Positions 1 to 11,717 of a stretch of DNA of 37,363 nucleotides are shown in pieces (the stretch's first letter is position 1; each line of letters begins with the position of its first letter). The position numbers and the translations under genes were made by a program. The DNA is from Cochliopodium minus (taxonomy: Eukaryota; Discosea; Himatismenida; Cochliopodiidae): contig JAMYWO010000003.1 in NCBI GenBank assembly GCA_024220525.1, positions 137,516-174,878 on the forward strand, read 5' to 3'. A model generated the notes under the pieces. The model saw nothing but the letters and a program-made list of their open reading frames with translations, searched no databases and had not been told where the DNA came from.

Positions 1-21
1 TTTTTTTCTCCCATTTTTTAG

Positions 22-1763
22 TACCACTGCTCCAAAAGGATTCGTTTCAAAAATATACACTAGAGTTGCCACAGTAACTCAAGATATGGGAACAGCTCAT
101 CTTGCAATTCAAATAGGAAACAAAGTGAGTAAAAAAATATTTTTTTTATTTAAAATTTTTTTAAAAATTTTTATTAATTTTTTAATTTATAATTTTTTTT
201 TTTTTTATTTTTATTTTTTTTTTTTTATTTTTTTTTTCACAATTTTTTTTTTTAAAGTTCATTGGTTCGATTCCAGCTTCGCTTTCGTCAAAGAATGGGA
301 AGGAAAAAATTGCCTTGCCATCTTCTACCCTCAAAAAAACAGCGAAGAAATTCCCATGATTGAAAATGACGAAGTTTCAAGAATGAAAATATGCAAAGGT
401 AAAAAAAAAAATTTAGTTTTATTTTTCTTGATTTTATAAAAAAGTTTTTTTATTATTTTTATTTTTTTATTTTTATTTTTATTTTTATTTTTATTTTTAT
501 TTTTATTTTTATTTTTAATATAATTTTATTTTTATTGATATTTATTTTTCTTCTAGTTATTCAAAAATGGAATTGTTCAAAAGTTTATGGTGCAATGAAA
601 ACTAATTGTCAAAATTTTGCGTCAGATATTTTTCAAGGTAAAAAAAATTGAAAAAAAAAAAAATAAAAAAATTTAAATATATTGTTTTAAATAAATACAA
701 AATTTTTTTTTAATTTTTTTTTTTTAAATATTTTTATAAATATTTTTTTAAAATTTTTTTTTAATTTTTTTTTTTTAAAATTTTTTTTTAAATATTTTTT
801 TTAAAGCTTTGGGATTCGATTATAAGTTTACATCTTTCGACGGACCAGTCGGAGAATTCTTCCAGTTTTTGGCAAAGTACCACTCCGAAAAAATTTATCC
901 TTGTCTCATCCACAACGGAGAAAAAATAATTGAATGGAAAACTCATGATGAATTGGACGATTGGTAAATGATATTTATTTTATATTTATTATTTTAATTT
1001 TTTACATAATTTTATTTACTCTCGAACAGTAAAATATTTTATTTTTTATTTCTTTCATTATTATTTTATTTTTTAAAAATTATTTTTATTTTTATCTCTA
1101 TTTTTATTTATAAATTCAATTCTTTATTGATTTTTTATTAGCCAAATTTATTTTAGTTTATTTTAAATTTATTTATTAATTTATTTTAATTTTAATTTTT
1201 ATTTATTTTTATTTTTTTATTTTTTTCTTCATTTTTATTTATTATTTCTTCATTTTTTAATTTGAATCAAAGGGACAAAGACCAAGGAGAGGCATACCCA
1301 AAACATATGCCTTTGTTGAAGGGTTTCCACAGAGGATTTCAAGTACAAGGAAACACTGGCAAAGGCTGCCGCTACGACGCCCCAACATTATTGATTGGAA
1401 ATGAAGGGACTAAATTACCCGTAAAAAAAAAATTATTTATTTTAATAATCAATATTTATTTTTTAATTTTTTTATTATTTTATTTTTAATTTTTTATTTT
1501 TTATTTTATATTCAAATGATTTTTATTTTTATTTTTTATTTTTTATTTTTAATTTTAATTTTTATTTTTCTTATTTTATTTTTTTCTTATTTTATTATTT
1601 TATTTTTTTTTTTTTAATCATTTTATTTTTTATTTTTTATTTTTATTTTTTTTTTCTTAAGGTTCATGAACAATCTTCTTATAATTCCCGCCACGATTCT
1701 CACATGAGTGGTATGACCGGCTTTGGAAATAACTTTTCACGTGAAGGAGGAGACAAAAATTAA
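22..1763 (+). CDS. Papain-like-fold (LRAT/NlpC/PPPDE-like) protein, 3' part
   Basis: The gene enters from beyond the left edge, so the N-terminus is missing. The visible exons are about 22-128, 258-398, 557-637, 807-963, 1273-1420 and 1662-1763 (TAA), joined in frame at GT-AG borders. The second visible exon carries the segment HLAIQIGNKVIHWFDSSFAF (its first part is in exon 1), with a His at the start of a beta strand. Exon 3 carries TNCQNFASDIFQALGF, which resembles the NC-x-x-F nucleophile motif of circularly permuted papain-fold families (LRAT, NlpC/P60, PPPDE), where His precedes Cys. The C-terminal tail (exons 5 and 6) is rich in Gly, His and Arg. I infer a cysteine hydrolase or acyltransferase-like fold. 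The third catalytic residue cannot be assigned, and the exact family is open. No signal peptide or membrane span is seen in the visible part. Confidence 0.6.
455..516 (+). repeat. (ATTTTT)n microsatellite in intron
   Basis: A near-perfect hexanucleotide run of ATTTTT fills most of the intron between the exons ending at 398 and starting at 557. It is T-rich on the coding strand, like the other introns of plus-strand genes here. Confidence 0.85.
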
Positions 1764-1865
1764 AAAATTAAAAATTAAAAAAATTAAAAAATAATTTTTT
1801 TTGTGTTTTAAGATCAAAAAAATAAATTTGGAATTTAAAATAAATTAGTTTTTAATATTTACAAA

Positions 1866-3850
1866 TCATTTTTTTTTGTTTTTAATTTCAAGTATTTGAT
1901 TGACTTTCTCTTTGTACTTATCGTCATTTTTGAACGGTTCTAACTTTTCAAATCCTTTACTTTCTTCGAACAACATAAGAAATAAACCTTCGTTATTGTT
2001 GTTGTCTATTTTTGAGAAATTATTAATACATTCCAATATCACAGAAATCGAAACTTCATCAGCAACCCCCAAAAAACTTTTCAAAAAAAATGAAAAAAAA
2101 AATAAAAAAATAAATAATTAAAAAACTACCTCAAGAGTGCATCAATACAATCTATTCCCATTAAATATTTGAGTTGGCTTTCGTTTCCTTTTTTACTACT
2201 ATTAGCGATAGCCCAACATGCTTCATTTTTTTAAAAAATAAATAAATGAAAATTAAAAAAAATGTTTAAATATTATTTAACCTTCATGTTTTATGTCTCT
2301 TGGTGCTTCGACAATTAAGCTTAATAACTTTGGAAAGAAGTTGTGTTCGATTATCATTTGAATCTGATTGACACTTCCCGCACAAATGTTAGAAAGGATC
2401 CAACAAACTTCTTTTTTGCTCAATAAATTGTTTGACCTCATGAAATTATCAAGGATTCCCAAAATATTAAGAGAAAGAGCAAAATCTAATAATTAAAAAA
2501 ATAATTTAAATTTAATTAAATAAATTTAATTGAATATTTTTTCTTTATTTGAAGATTTTTTAATAATTTTTTTAATTTTATTTTTAAACCTGTTTGGTTA
2601 TCATTTCCTGTGACGAAATTTCCAAGTATTCTCAAAGTTGGTTTTTTTATTTCTTCGTTATGTTGATTAATCAATTCTAATATCCTGTCACATATTCCTT
2701 TTTATTTTTAAAAAATAAATTTAAAAATAAATTATTAATTATTAAAAATAACCTAAATCAATTATTAATTGAATATTTTCGGAACCTCCATCTGAAATAT
2801 AAGTAAATGTCCAACAAGTATCTACAAAATATTTTTTGTTTTATTTTAATTTTTTTTATTTTTTATTTTTTTTTTTTTTACCTATCAATATTTCTTCGTC
2901 ATCACTGTACAATAAATTTACAAGATAAGGAATCAAAGGCATCATTCTAGATAATAGTGGTTTTGGTGAACCTCTCTTAAGAATAATTTTTTATTATTAT
3001 TTTTATTTTTTATTTATTTCTTTTTTTATTTTTTATTATTTAAATATTTTAATAATTTTTTTATTTTACACACAAATTAGATATGACCCACGTAGTTTTT
3101 CTCAGAATGCTTCTTTGGTTTGTTTTTTTGAGGATGGGAAGCAACAAGTCCAATACTTCATTTTCCAAAAGTACATCTCGAAATCTCACGCAATCTGAAA
3201 AATAAGAAGTAAAAAAAATAAAAAATGAAATAAACTTTTTTAAATAATTTTTTTTACCTCCTGCAATATTTCCTTTATTTTTTTATTTTTAGTTTTTAAT
3301 TTTATTTTTTATTTGAATAAATTTTTTTTTGTTTAAACCTAATGTCCAAATGGCTTGCTCGAAAATGGAAGTGTCAGGGTTGGACTCTATCAAAATTTTT
3401 ATTGCTTTTATGGCTCCATTGTTGACCACTACCTCTGTTTGCTCCGATGTACCCGAACAGATGTTCTTAACATTAAATTAATCAAATTTTTTAAATAAAT
3501 ATTTTTTTGTAAAAAAAAAATTGATTATTCAATTGAAATTTCGATTTATTTAATATTTAATTATTAAATTTTAAATTATCGTTATTTTAAAAAAATTTAA
3601 ATTAATATAGTTCTTTATTTACAGTCAATGACCAAGCCGCTTCGAATTGTAATTTTGGAAGATCATATCTTGATAGATATTCTATTAATTTGGGTACTGC
3701 CCCTATATTTATGATCTCATCGATATATGGCGTGTTCTCAATCGATAATAACCTTCTTATTTCCACCACCGCATTATAGATATTTATATCATCTTTTGAT
3801 TCTATATTTTGTTTAAATTGTTGGATATTTAGAGTGTATTGATGATCCAT
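1866..3850 (-). CDS. Importin subunit alpha (karyopherin alpha), no IBB domain
   Basis: Ten exons on the minus strand (3850-3623, 3465-3339, 3272-3258, 3194-3070, 2975-2882, 2821-2753, 2697-2590, 2485-2282, 2220-2130, 2076-1866, ending TGA) give 423 residues. The protein is an armadillo-repeat solenoid. The Trp-Asn ladder that binds nuclear localisation signals is visible in several repeats: WSLTNICSG, WTLGNIAG, WVISNLC, WILSNICAG and, weaker, CWAIANSS. The family member binds cargo NLS in the cytoplasm and normally docks to importin beta through a basic N-terminal IBB domain. Here the ATG at 3850 opens almost directly into the first ARM repeat (motif YIDEIINIGAVPKLIEYLS), about 100 residues short of the usual 520-530. 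The RCC1 gene ends 287 bases upstream, and I found no exon for a basic IBB in that gap. Exon 3 is a 15-base microexon. Family identity is very secure; absence of the IBB rests on the start chosen. Confidence 0.95.
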
Positions 3851-4058
3851 TTTAAAAATTAAATTTTTTATAAAAAATTTTTTTCAGTTATTTTTCCCTT
3901 TCCAATTTTATTTTATTAAATTTTAAATATTTATTATATAATGAAATTTTAATTTATTAATAAATCTAATCCAAAATAAAAAGTTTTGTTCAAAAACAAT
4001 TTTTTTTATTAAACTAATAGATTAAATCAAATATAATTTTTGATAGAAATAATTTGTT

Positions 4059-4130
4059 TTTTATTTCAAATTTCAAATTTTTTATTTCAAATTTTTTATT
4101 TCAAATTTTTTATTTCAAATTTTTTATTTT
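4059..4130. repeat. 14-bp tandem repeat TTTTTTATTTCAAA
   Basis: About five copies of a 14-base unit lie just 3' of the RCC1 stop codon, in the spacer before the importin alpha gene. The same word in either orientation recurs in introns across the window. Confidence 0.85.
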
Positions 4131-4137
4131 ATTTAAT

Positions 4138-6564
4138 TTATTCACTATTTATTTTTATTTTTATTTTTGTTTTTGTTTTTACTTCAACGATTTGGTATCC
4201 TTGAAAAAGTCTTAGGCTTCTGAATATTAGGGGCCTAGCGATCTTTTTGGTGATGTTATCTCCAAATCCCAACACACCATAATGAGCTTTTCCACAAACG
4301 TAAACTTCTCTTTTTTCTAAAAAAAAAAACAAAAATAAATTTATAAAATAAACAAAAAAAAAACAATAAAAAAATAAAAAATAAAAAGAAAAATAAATAA
4401 TTTAAAAATGATATTTGACGATTTTTAAATATTTAATTAAAAATGAAAAATGATATTAATATTTAATTAAAAAAATGAATAAAAAACAAATTTTTTGATT
4501 TTACTATTCAAGAAGATAGAGTGATCAGAACCGGTAGTGATGTATTTTATATCTTTTAGGGTTGTTTTGGTAAACACGCTCACTTCTTTGGTTTCTCCTA
4601 GGGAACATTGGCCTCCTTCGTTAAATCCACAAGCATAAACATCTCCATTATCTGAAATAATTATTTTGTGATTTTGATATTGATTATTTTAATATTTTGA
4701 TTATTTTATTTATATTTTTGTTTTTTTATTTCTATTTTATTAATTTATTTTTTAAATTCATTTATTTTTATTTTCTATTTTTAAATTGATTATTTTTTAA
4801 TTTTTAATTGATTATTTTTAATTTAATTTTTATTTTTATATACCCATCAATAAAAAATTATGACAGTTTCCAGAGTGGATGGAAGCAATGTTGGGAAAAG
4901 AATCGATCGTAGCTAACTCGAACCTGTGCATTTTATTCCCAAGTCCCAAATCTCCCGCCAAATTTCTTCCACTACATTTAACAAGAGTCTTTCTATTTTC
5001 ACCTTTAAAAAAAATAATTAATAAAAATAAAAATAAAAATAAAAATAAAAATAAAAATAAAGTGGAAATAAATTAAAATAAAATAAAATTAAAAAAAATA
5101 AAATAAAAATAAAATATAATAAAATAAAATAAAAATAGAAATAAAAATAAAAAATAACAAATAAAATAAAAATAATTAAAATGAAATAAAAAATAAAAAT
5201 TAAAAAAATAAAAAGAAAAAATAAAAAAAATTTATTTACTTGTTAAGATGAATATGGATTGATTTCCAGAGGAGATTCCAATATGTTTTGGTCAGTTAGC
5301 AAAAGTCGGGGGGTTTTGACCAAAGTGACATTTCTATCGAATCCACATTCTCCATAATCATTTGAACCAAGAACATAAACACCTCCACTTTCTAAAATAT
5401 AAATTATTGAAAATTAGATATTAAAAATTAAAAATTAAAAAAATAAAATAATGAATTAATAAAATTTAAAAAATAAAAAATTTGAAATAAAAAATTTGAA
5501 ATAAAAAATAAAAAATAAAAAATAAAAAATAAAAAATTTAAAAATTAAAATATAAAAAATAAAAATTAAAAAATAATTTACTGTTCAAGAATATTGCGTG
5601 ATCAGAACCACAAGAGAAATGTATGATGTCACTCAATTCTATTTCGAAAGTGAAACCTTTCGTTGTGGCAATCAAACTCTTTCCGCTGTACCAAATGGTT
5701 CCATCATCTTACGAAGAAAAATATCAAAAAAAAATTAAAAAAAAAATTAAAAAAAAAAATTGAAAATAAAATAATTAAAAATAAAATAAAATAAAAATGC
5801 TGAATAAAAAAAATGTTAATGATTAAATACCTTTTTGTATGATGCTGAAATTGGGAGATGCACTTACTCTTTTAACGTTGGAAGTTACTTTGGTGAATTC
5901 GGAAACTTTCTCATTGGTAAGTCCAATTTCAAAGTTTTTATTTTTTCCTAATTAAAAAAATCAACGAAAAAAAATTCCAAACAATAAAAAAAAAATTACC
6001 AGAAGCATATAAGTCGCCATTTTCTTTTGATCACAAATTTTTCATTTTTTTTTTAAATTTTTTTTTTTTAAATTCTTTACTTTCTAAGATGAATGAGAAA
6101 TGATCTCCTAGCACAACTGACTTTATGTTTGGATTGTTCATCACTTTGGTAGGTACGTTAATTGTGCTGCTTTTGAAAATCTCTTTGGTTGGAACAGTTA
6201 TTCCACATTGTCCAAATTGATTGTTTCCAAATGCATAAACATCTCCATTATCTTTCTCAAAAAAATTTTATTAATTGAGTATTTTCAATATAAAAGATAT
6301 TTTGTGAGAATTTAATCTGAGCCAATTTTTGTATTTCAACATAATATACTATATATTTGATCAATCAGATCCAAATATTCATATTATCATTATATATGTT
6401 GATTAATTTGATTTCATTATCGATCATTTTTACTAACAAATTTTCATTACTGTTTTTTTTTAAACGATATAAAATGAAGCATATATGAAGAAAATTCTGA
6501 AATAAAAAATACCATTGACAAAAATATTATGCTTGGATTGGCATGAACTTGAAGATACTTGCAT
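4138..6564 (-). CDS. RCC1-repeat beta-propeller protein, apparent 1-base frameshift
   Basis: Nine exons (6564-6513, 6251-6081, 6023-6000, 5947-5831, 5707-5582, 5391-5240, 5002-4844, 4651-4505, 4316-4138) encode about 375 residues with seven RCC1 repeats, the number needed for a closed seven-bladed propeller. Repeat cores are NGDVYAFGNNQFGQCGI, NGDLYASG, DGTIWYSG, GGVYVLGSNDYGECGF, KTLVKCSGRNLAGDLGLG, NGDVYACGFNEGGQC and KREVYVCGKAHYGVLGFG. The start ATG opens a short exon whose phase-1 junction joins exactly to the first repeat. All eight introns are phase 1 and most fall just before a repeat core. In exon 6 the frame that starts the blade differs by one base from the frame that ends it (SSGNQSIFILT), and the junction to exon 7 fits only the second frame. 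A lost A in the AAAA run (T's at 5286-5289 on +) is the simplest explanation. The partner is unknown: RCC1 itself is the Ran exchange factor, but many RCC1-repeat proteins are not. Confidence 0.88.
5021..5060 (-). repeat. (ATAAAA)n microsatellite in RCC1 intron
   Basis: A run of ATAAAA units on the plus strand starts the intron 5' of the exon at 5002-4844. On the coding strand it reads as T-rich, the same polarity as the introns of plus-strand genes. Confidence 0.8.
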
Positions 6565-6790
6565 TTTTTTTTTTTTATTTAAAATATTAAAAGATGGCTT
6601 GCTAACAAAAAAAAATACTGGTGAAACTCCTCATAACAATCATTGTTCTTTAAAAGTTGATTAATTTCATTTTTAAAACTTATTTTCTTCTAAAAAAAAA
6701 TACAAAAAAAAAATCAAAAAAAAAAAAACGAAAAATTAAATTTAAAAAAACAAAAAAAAGAACTAAGAGTCCCAATTTAATTATTAGGGA

Positions 6791-9700
6791 TTATTTGTTT
6801 TCTTCGTCCGAGGGTTGGGTATCTTCAAGGTTGATGGAAAATGAGTTCAAAACGTTGGCGTTGTTGGAGGAGCCGAGATCAACAGGGTGATATACGTTGT
6901 TTTGGGCACTTTTTCTTTGTCTGATTTTATAGATGGCAAAACCACTAGCCCCAAAAACTTTTCAAAAAAATTGATTTAAAAAAACTTCACAAAAATTAAA
7001 AATAAATAATAAAAAAAATTGATTAAATTAATTTTAAAAAAAAATAAAAATAAATAAAAATTAAAAATAAATAATAAAAAAAATTATTTAAAAAAAAATA
7101 ATAAAAAAATTTATTTAAAAATTAAAGTTTATAAAATTAAAAATAAAAAACAAATTTAAAAATTTTTTGTTACGTATCAAAATCATAGCACCAATGATGA
7201 TGATTTGAATGTATTTTGGAGAAGACCCACCAAAATCGATGTGAGTACGAGGACCGTCGTAGTAGATTTCGATTTTCCAGCTCTTGAAAACTCCATCTTC
7301 CTTTTTGGTTCCGTCATTCCATTTATCTAAATAGAAAAATATTAAATAAAATTGATAATAAAAAAATAAAATTGACAATTAAATTAAAAAATAAAAAATG
7401 AAAAAATAAAATTAATTTTTAGAAAATAAAAAAAAATGATAAAAAAACTCTCTTACCTGCTACATGCAACTTCCATAGACCTACACTCTTTTCTCCCCAG
7501 TTTCTGGAAGTGGTGAACTTCCATCCACTGTATGTAATTTGGTCTGGCAGTCTTTGTTATTAAAAAAAAAAAATAAAAAAAATTAAAATTAAAAAAATAA
7601 TTAAAAATTAAAAAAATAATTAAAATAATTTAAAAATAAAATTTTTTTTACTTTGTAATCCAAAATCTCAATTCTACGATGAGTTTTTGACCAGAATTGA
7701 TGAAATCCACAAGTTTATCTCCATCTGCTTTTTTGATCAATAAACTAGGGATAGTGATAGTGTTGTCTGTTCCACCCATTACAGTAGATCCATCCCTAAA
7801 ATAAAAATAAAAAATTTGAAATAAAAAATAATAAAAAATAAGAAATTTGAAATAAAAAATAATTAAAAAAATTAAAAAAATGAATAAAAAATAAAAAATA
7901 AAAAATGAAAAAAAAGAAAAATAAAAAAAAATGAAAAAATGAAAAAAAAAATGTTTTTTAAACCTGTCGTTTTTAACAATAACTCCGATCGCACCAGCAT
8001 TTTGACAGTTTCTCACTTTGGTTACGAAATCACAAGTACCTCTGGAGACCAAAGCGATTTTCTGGGATAAGTTGGTGGTGATGTTCTGGCATGCGTCAAT
8101 TGGATCTGCCAAGATCACTTCTCCTGATATTCCGTTTGGCAAAGTGTTCAAATCAGGACCAAACAAAGCAGTGTTACCTTTTTTGAATGGAAAAAAAAAA
8201 TAAGTTTAATTTTCTGTTTAAAAATTGAAACTTATTTTTAACTTTTAATGTTTTATTTATTTTAATATTAATTATTAATTTAAATAGTTTTTGATTTTTT
8301 AAATTAAATTTTAATTGATTTTTTTTTAACAGATTTTTTTTAAAATTTTTAATTAATAGTTTCTATTTTTTTGGTATTATTTTTTTGAATTATCAATTTT
8401 TTTTGAATTATTTTTTTTTAATTATTTTTTAATTATTTTTTAATTATTTTTAATTTATTATTACCTTGAAGAGTGCTTGCGAGGTTGGTTGGAGAAGTGA
8501 TTTTGACGACATAGCTGGGTGTGAACCCATGAAGTTCTGCAAGTGTGCTGTTGGTTCCACTGGGAGACTCCAAAACAACTTCCAAATCTAAAAATAAAAT
8601 TAAAAAAGATATTAAAAGGTTTAAAATTAAATAAAAAATAAAATAGAAAAATAAAAAATAAAAAATAAATGCAAAATAAAAAATAAAAAATAAAAAATTT
8701 TTACCAGTTCCGACTGGATGTTCTGCAGTAAAGGTGATTACCACGTGTTCTACTTCTTTGTCCTCCGAGACAACAAAGGAGTCGGTGATGTAGCTTTCTG
8801 GACTTTGGGAGTCAAAGTCTGGAATCTTTTTGTTCACGTTGATTTCTGGTGACTCTATTTTGTGGATACCTATAAGAAAATAAAAAATAAAAAATAAAAA
8901 ATAATTATAATAATAAATGAGTAAATAAAAAAATAAAATAAAAATTTAATTTAAAATAAAAAATGAAAAATAAAAAATTAGAATAATAATAAATGAGTAA
9001 ATAAAAATAAAAAAATAAAATTAAATTAAATTTAAAATAAAATGAAAAATAAAAAAATGAATAAAAAAATGAATAAAAAAATTAAATTAAATTTAAAATG
9101 AATTACCTCCTCCTTTCACTTCCCAACTCTTGGAAAGTTTAACAGCTTCGCCTGCGTCGATCATTCCAAAGCCGAACTTGTGGCTGACCATGTAACCTGC
9201 TCCGTTTTTTCTCCACTCTCCGTCGTTAGGATCCACAACACGTGCGGAATTGATGAGAATGTATTGAACATCCTTCCATCCCAATTCAGGTCTAGCACTC
9301 AACATCAAAGCAACAACACCTTTTTAAAAAAAAAAATTTTAATTCAATTTTTTTTTTTTAATTGAATTAATTATTAAATTTAATAAATATAATAAATAAT
9401 TAATTTTTATTTTTAGATTAAATTTATTAATTTGAAATTAAAACTTATTTTGATTGATAAACAGTTTTTACCAGCTACTTGTGGAGCTGCAGCAGATGTT
9501 CCACCAAAAGAATAGTTGCAATCATCAGCAGAATATCCCTCTAAATAACAAAACAAAATAAAAAATATTAAAAATAAAAAATAAAAATCTTTTACGTGTC
9601 CCAGTGTAATCAGTAGTAACAATTCCCTTTCCTCCACTAGAAGGAGCAACCCCTAAAAAAAGATTTTTATATTTTTATTTTTTGGTTTTTATTTTTATTT

Positions 9701-11717
9701 TTTGGTTTTTATTTTTATTTTTAAATTTTTATTTTTATTTTTTTATTTTTATTTTTTTAATTTTTTTTACCAATTAAAGCAGCACACTTTTCAGAGTAAT
9801 AAGGAATCAATCCATCACTCGTGATAGCCCCAATAGAAATGGTGAAAGGACTGTTGGCATATCCGTCATAATTACAGTTGTCCCCTTTCATAGCTCCATT
9901 ACCAGCAGCCTAAATAAAAAATAAAAAATTTGAAATAAAAAATAAAAAATCAAAATTAAATAAAAAATTTACCCAAATATAAATACTTCCTTTCCCATTT
10001 CTAATTTCAAATAAAATCATCTTTTAAAATATAAAACAAAAATTTCATCATTTATTCACCTTCCATTTTGAACACCATTCTCCAAAGAAATGGAGAGTAA
10101 TCTACCAGGTGCCTCCAATCTAGCTCCATCATCAGGAGGACCTTATTAATTTTTAAAAAAATTTGAAAAATAAAAATTAAATCAAGTTTTATAAAACAAA
10201 AATTAAAATAAAACAAAATAAAACAAAATAAAATTTAAAGAAATGTATTTGATCTTTTACCCCATGAATTAGAATAGATGTCGATTTCTTGGTACTTGTA
10301 ATTTAATGCAGCAGCTTCGGTGGCATCACTGACAGTATCCGCAATTAACCTCAATCCTGCCAAGGTTGCTCCATAAGCTACCCCCACTCCGCAAATTTTC
10401 CCATCGTTAGCAGCTGCAGCCGCACTACCAACAATTTTAAAAAAAATTTAACAATAAGATTGAAATAATATTAAAATAAAAGAAATAATAAATGAAAATA
10501 ATATTAACAAAATAATTGAAACGATGATATTAACAAGAAATAATAAACAAAAAATGAATATTAAAAACTAAATAACATTGTGTTATTTAATGGAAAATAA
10601 AAAAATTAAAATATATAATATGACAAACAAAACGAAAAAAAAAATCATGAAAGATACCCTGCACAAGATGTCCCATGAAAATCTCCATTTTGAGGATCAG
10701 GACTTGGATCGCTAGGATTACCATTATTCCAATTGTGACTGATAGAAGCGTCATAGTTGGGGCTCAAATCAGGGTGAGTGCGTTGGAGACCATCGTCTAC
10801 AATGGCTATTTTGACGCCTTGTCCTGTGTACCCGCTTTCCCACGCTGGTTCGACGTTGAGATCCATTGTCCCGTTGAATGGATAGGTTGGTGTGTATGTG
10901 CTTTTTAGATGCCATTGCATTGAAAAAAGTGGATCTTTCGGCAATTGAAAATCTCTTTTTTTTATCTTTTGATGTCTGAAAATATTTTTTAAATGAAAAA
11001 AAAAATGATTTATGATTTTGAATGAGAAATTATTAAAATTTCTTTTCATTAGATTAATATCCAAATTTTCTGAAACATTTGATGAAATAAAATCTTTTAA
11101 AAAAGAATATGGAATTTCAAAAATTGTCGTACATAATTGATACATTTGATTTTAAATTTTAATCGTTATATTTTAATTAGCAAATAATATATAAAAGAAA
11201 AGTGAAGTAAATTTTAGTATATTAGATGTTGATTTGAGGATTTTTTATTTTAATTCAATGAATAAGAAAAAAAAATTAATATCTCTTACATATTTCTTGA
11301 TCTTGTTTTATGATGTTTATCATTCTGCTTCTCATACCATAAAATATCATTATTGGACTTCATGGAATGAGATGTAGAGTGGATATGTTTCTCCATCTCA
11401 TCCACGGTATGGATGACAGGTGATCTCAAAAGATAAAAGTGATCCAATTCACCTATTCTACCAACTAAATCCAAATCATGATCTTCTGCGACCTTCTTGG
11501 CTATATTCAATGATTCATCTCTATGAATCTTTTTATCTATGTTTATTTCAACTGCCCAATCTGTATGTTTCGATTTATCTGGGGGAGGATAGATATTATT
11601 GAATCTTTCGTTATCTTCTGCATCCATGTCATTATTATTTACATTTCTATCTTTTTGTGCATTTAAAAATGATATCAACAGGATAATAAATAATAGTCTC
11701 ACTGACATCTTTCCCAT
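6791..11717 (-). CDS. Kexin/furin-type proprotein convertase, type I membrane, PA domain inside P domain
   Basis: Sixteen exons sum to 852 residues: 11717-11290, 10975-10658, 10424-10261, 10141-10060, 10000-9973, 9909-9771, 9652-9596, 9540-9472, 9319-9107, 8869-8705, 8587-8465, 8177-7964, 7795-7652, 7551-7457, 7326-7174, 6957-6791. In order: signal peptide (residues 1-20), prodomain ending in a KKR autoprocessing site (cut after R150), S8 catalytic domain, P domain, one membrane span (about 785-807) and a short cytosolic tail. The triad is D203 (IVDDG), H243 (FHGTSCAG) and S421 (GGTSAAAP), with oxyanion N344 (AAGNG). WGPPDDG and CNYDGY match the acidic S1 pocket that selects Lys/Arg in furin, so cleavage after dibasic sites in the Golgi or endosomes is expected. 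A PA domain (about 600-715, motif VSRGTCDFVTKVRNCQNAGA) interrupts the P domain, whose second half resumes at GWKFTTSRNWGEKSVGLWKL. Family certain; splice joins agree in phase throughout. Confidence 0.96.

Noticed and set aside
86-439. Open frame running from the second exon border through a T-rich intron
   Set aside because: The Phe/Ile/Leu run is intron read through; the true exons end at 128 and resume at 258.
10645-11145. An alternative N-terminus for the convertase beginning MYQLCTT
   Set aside because: It reads through the 10976-11289 intron; the spliced form rebuilds the furin-like KKR site and the signal peptide.
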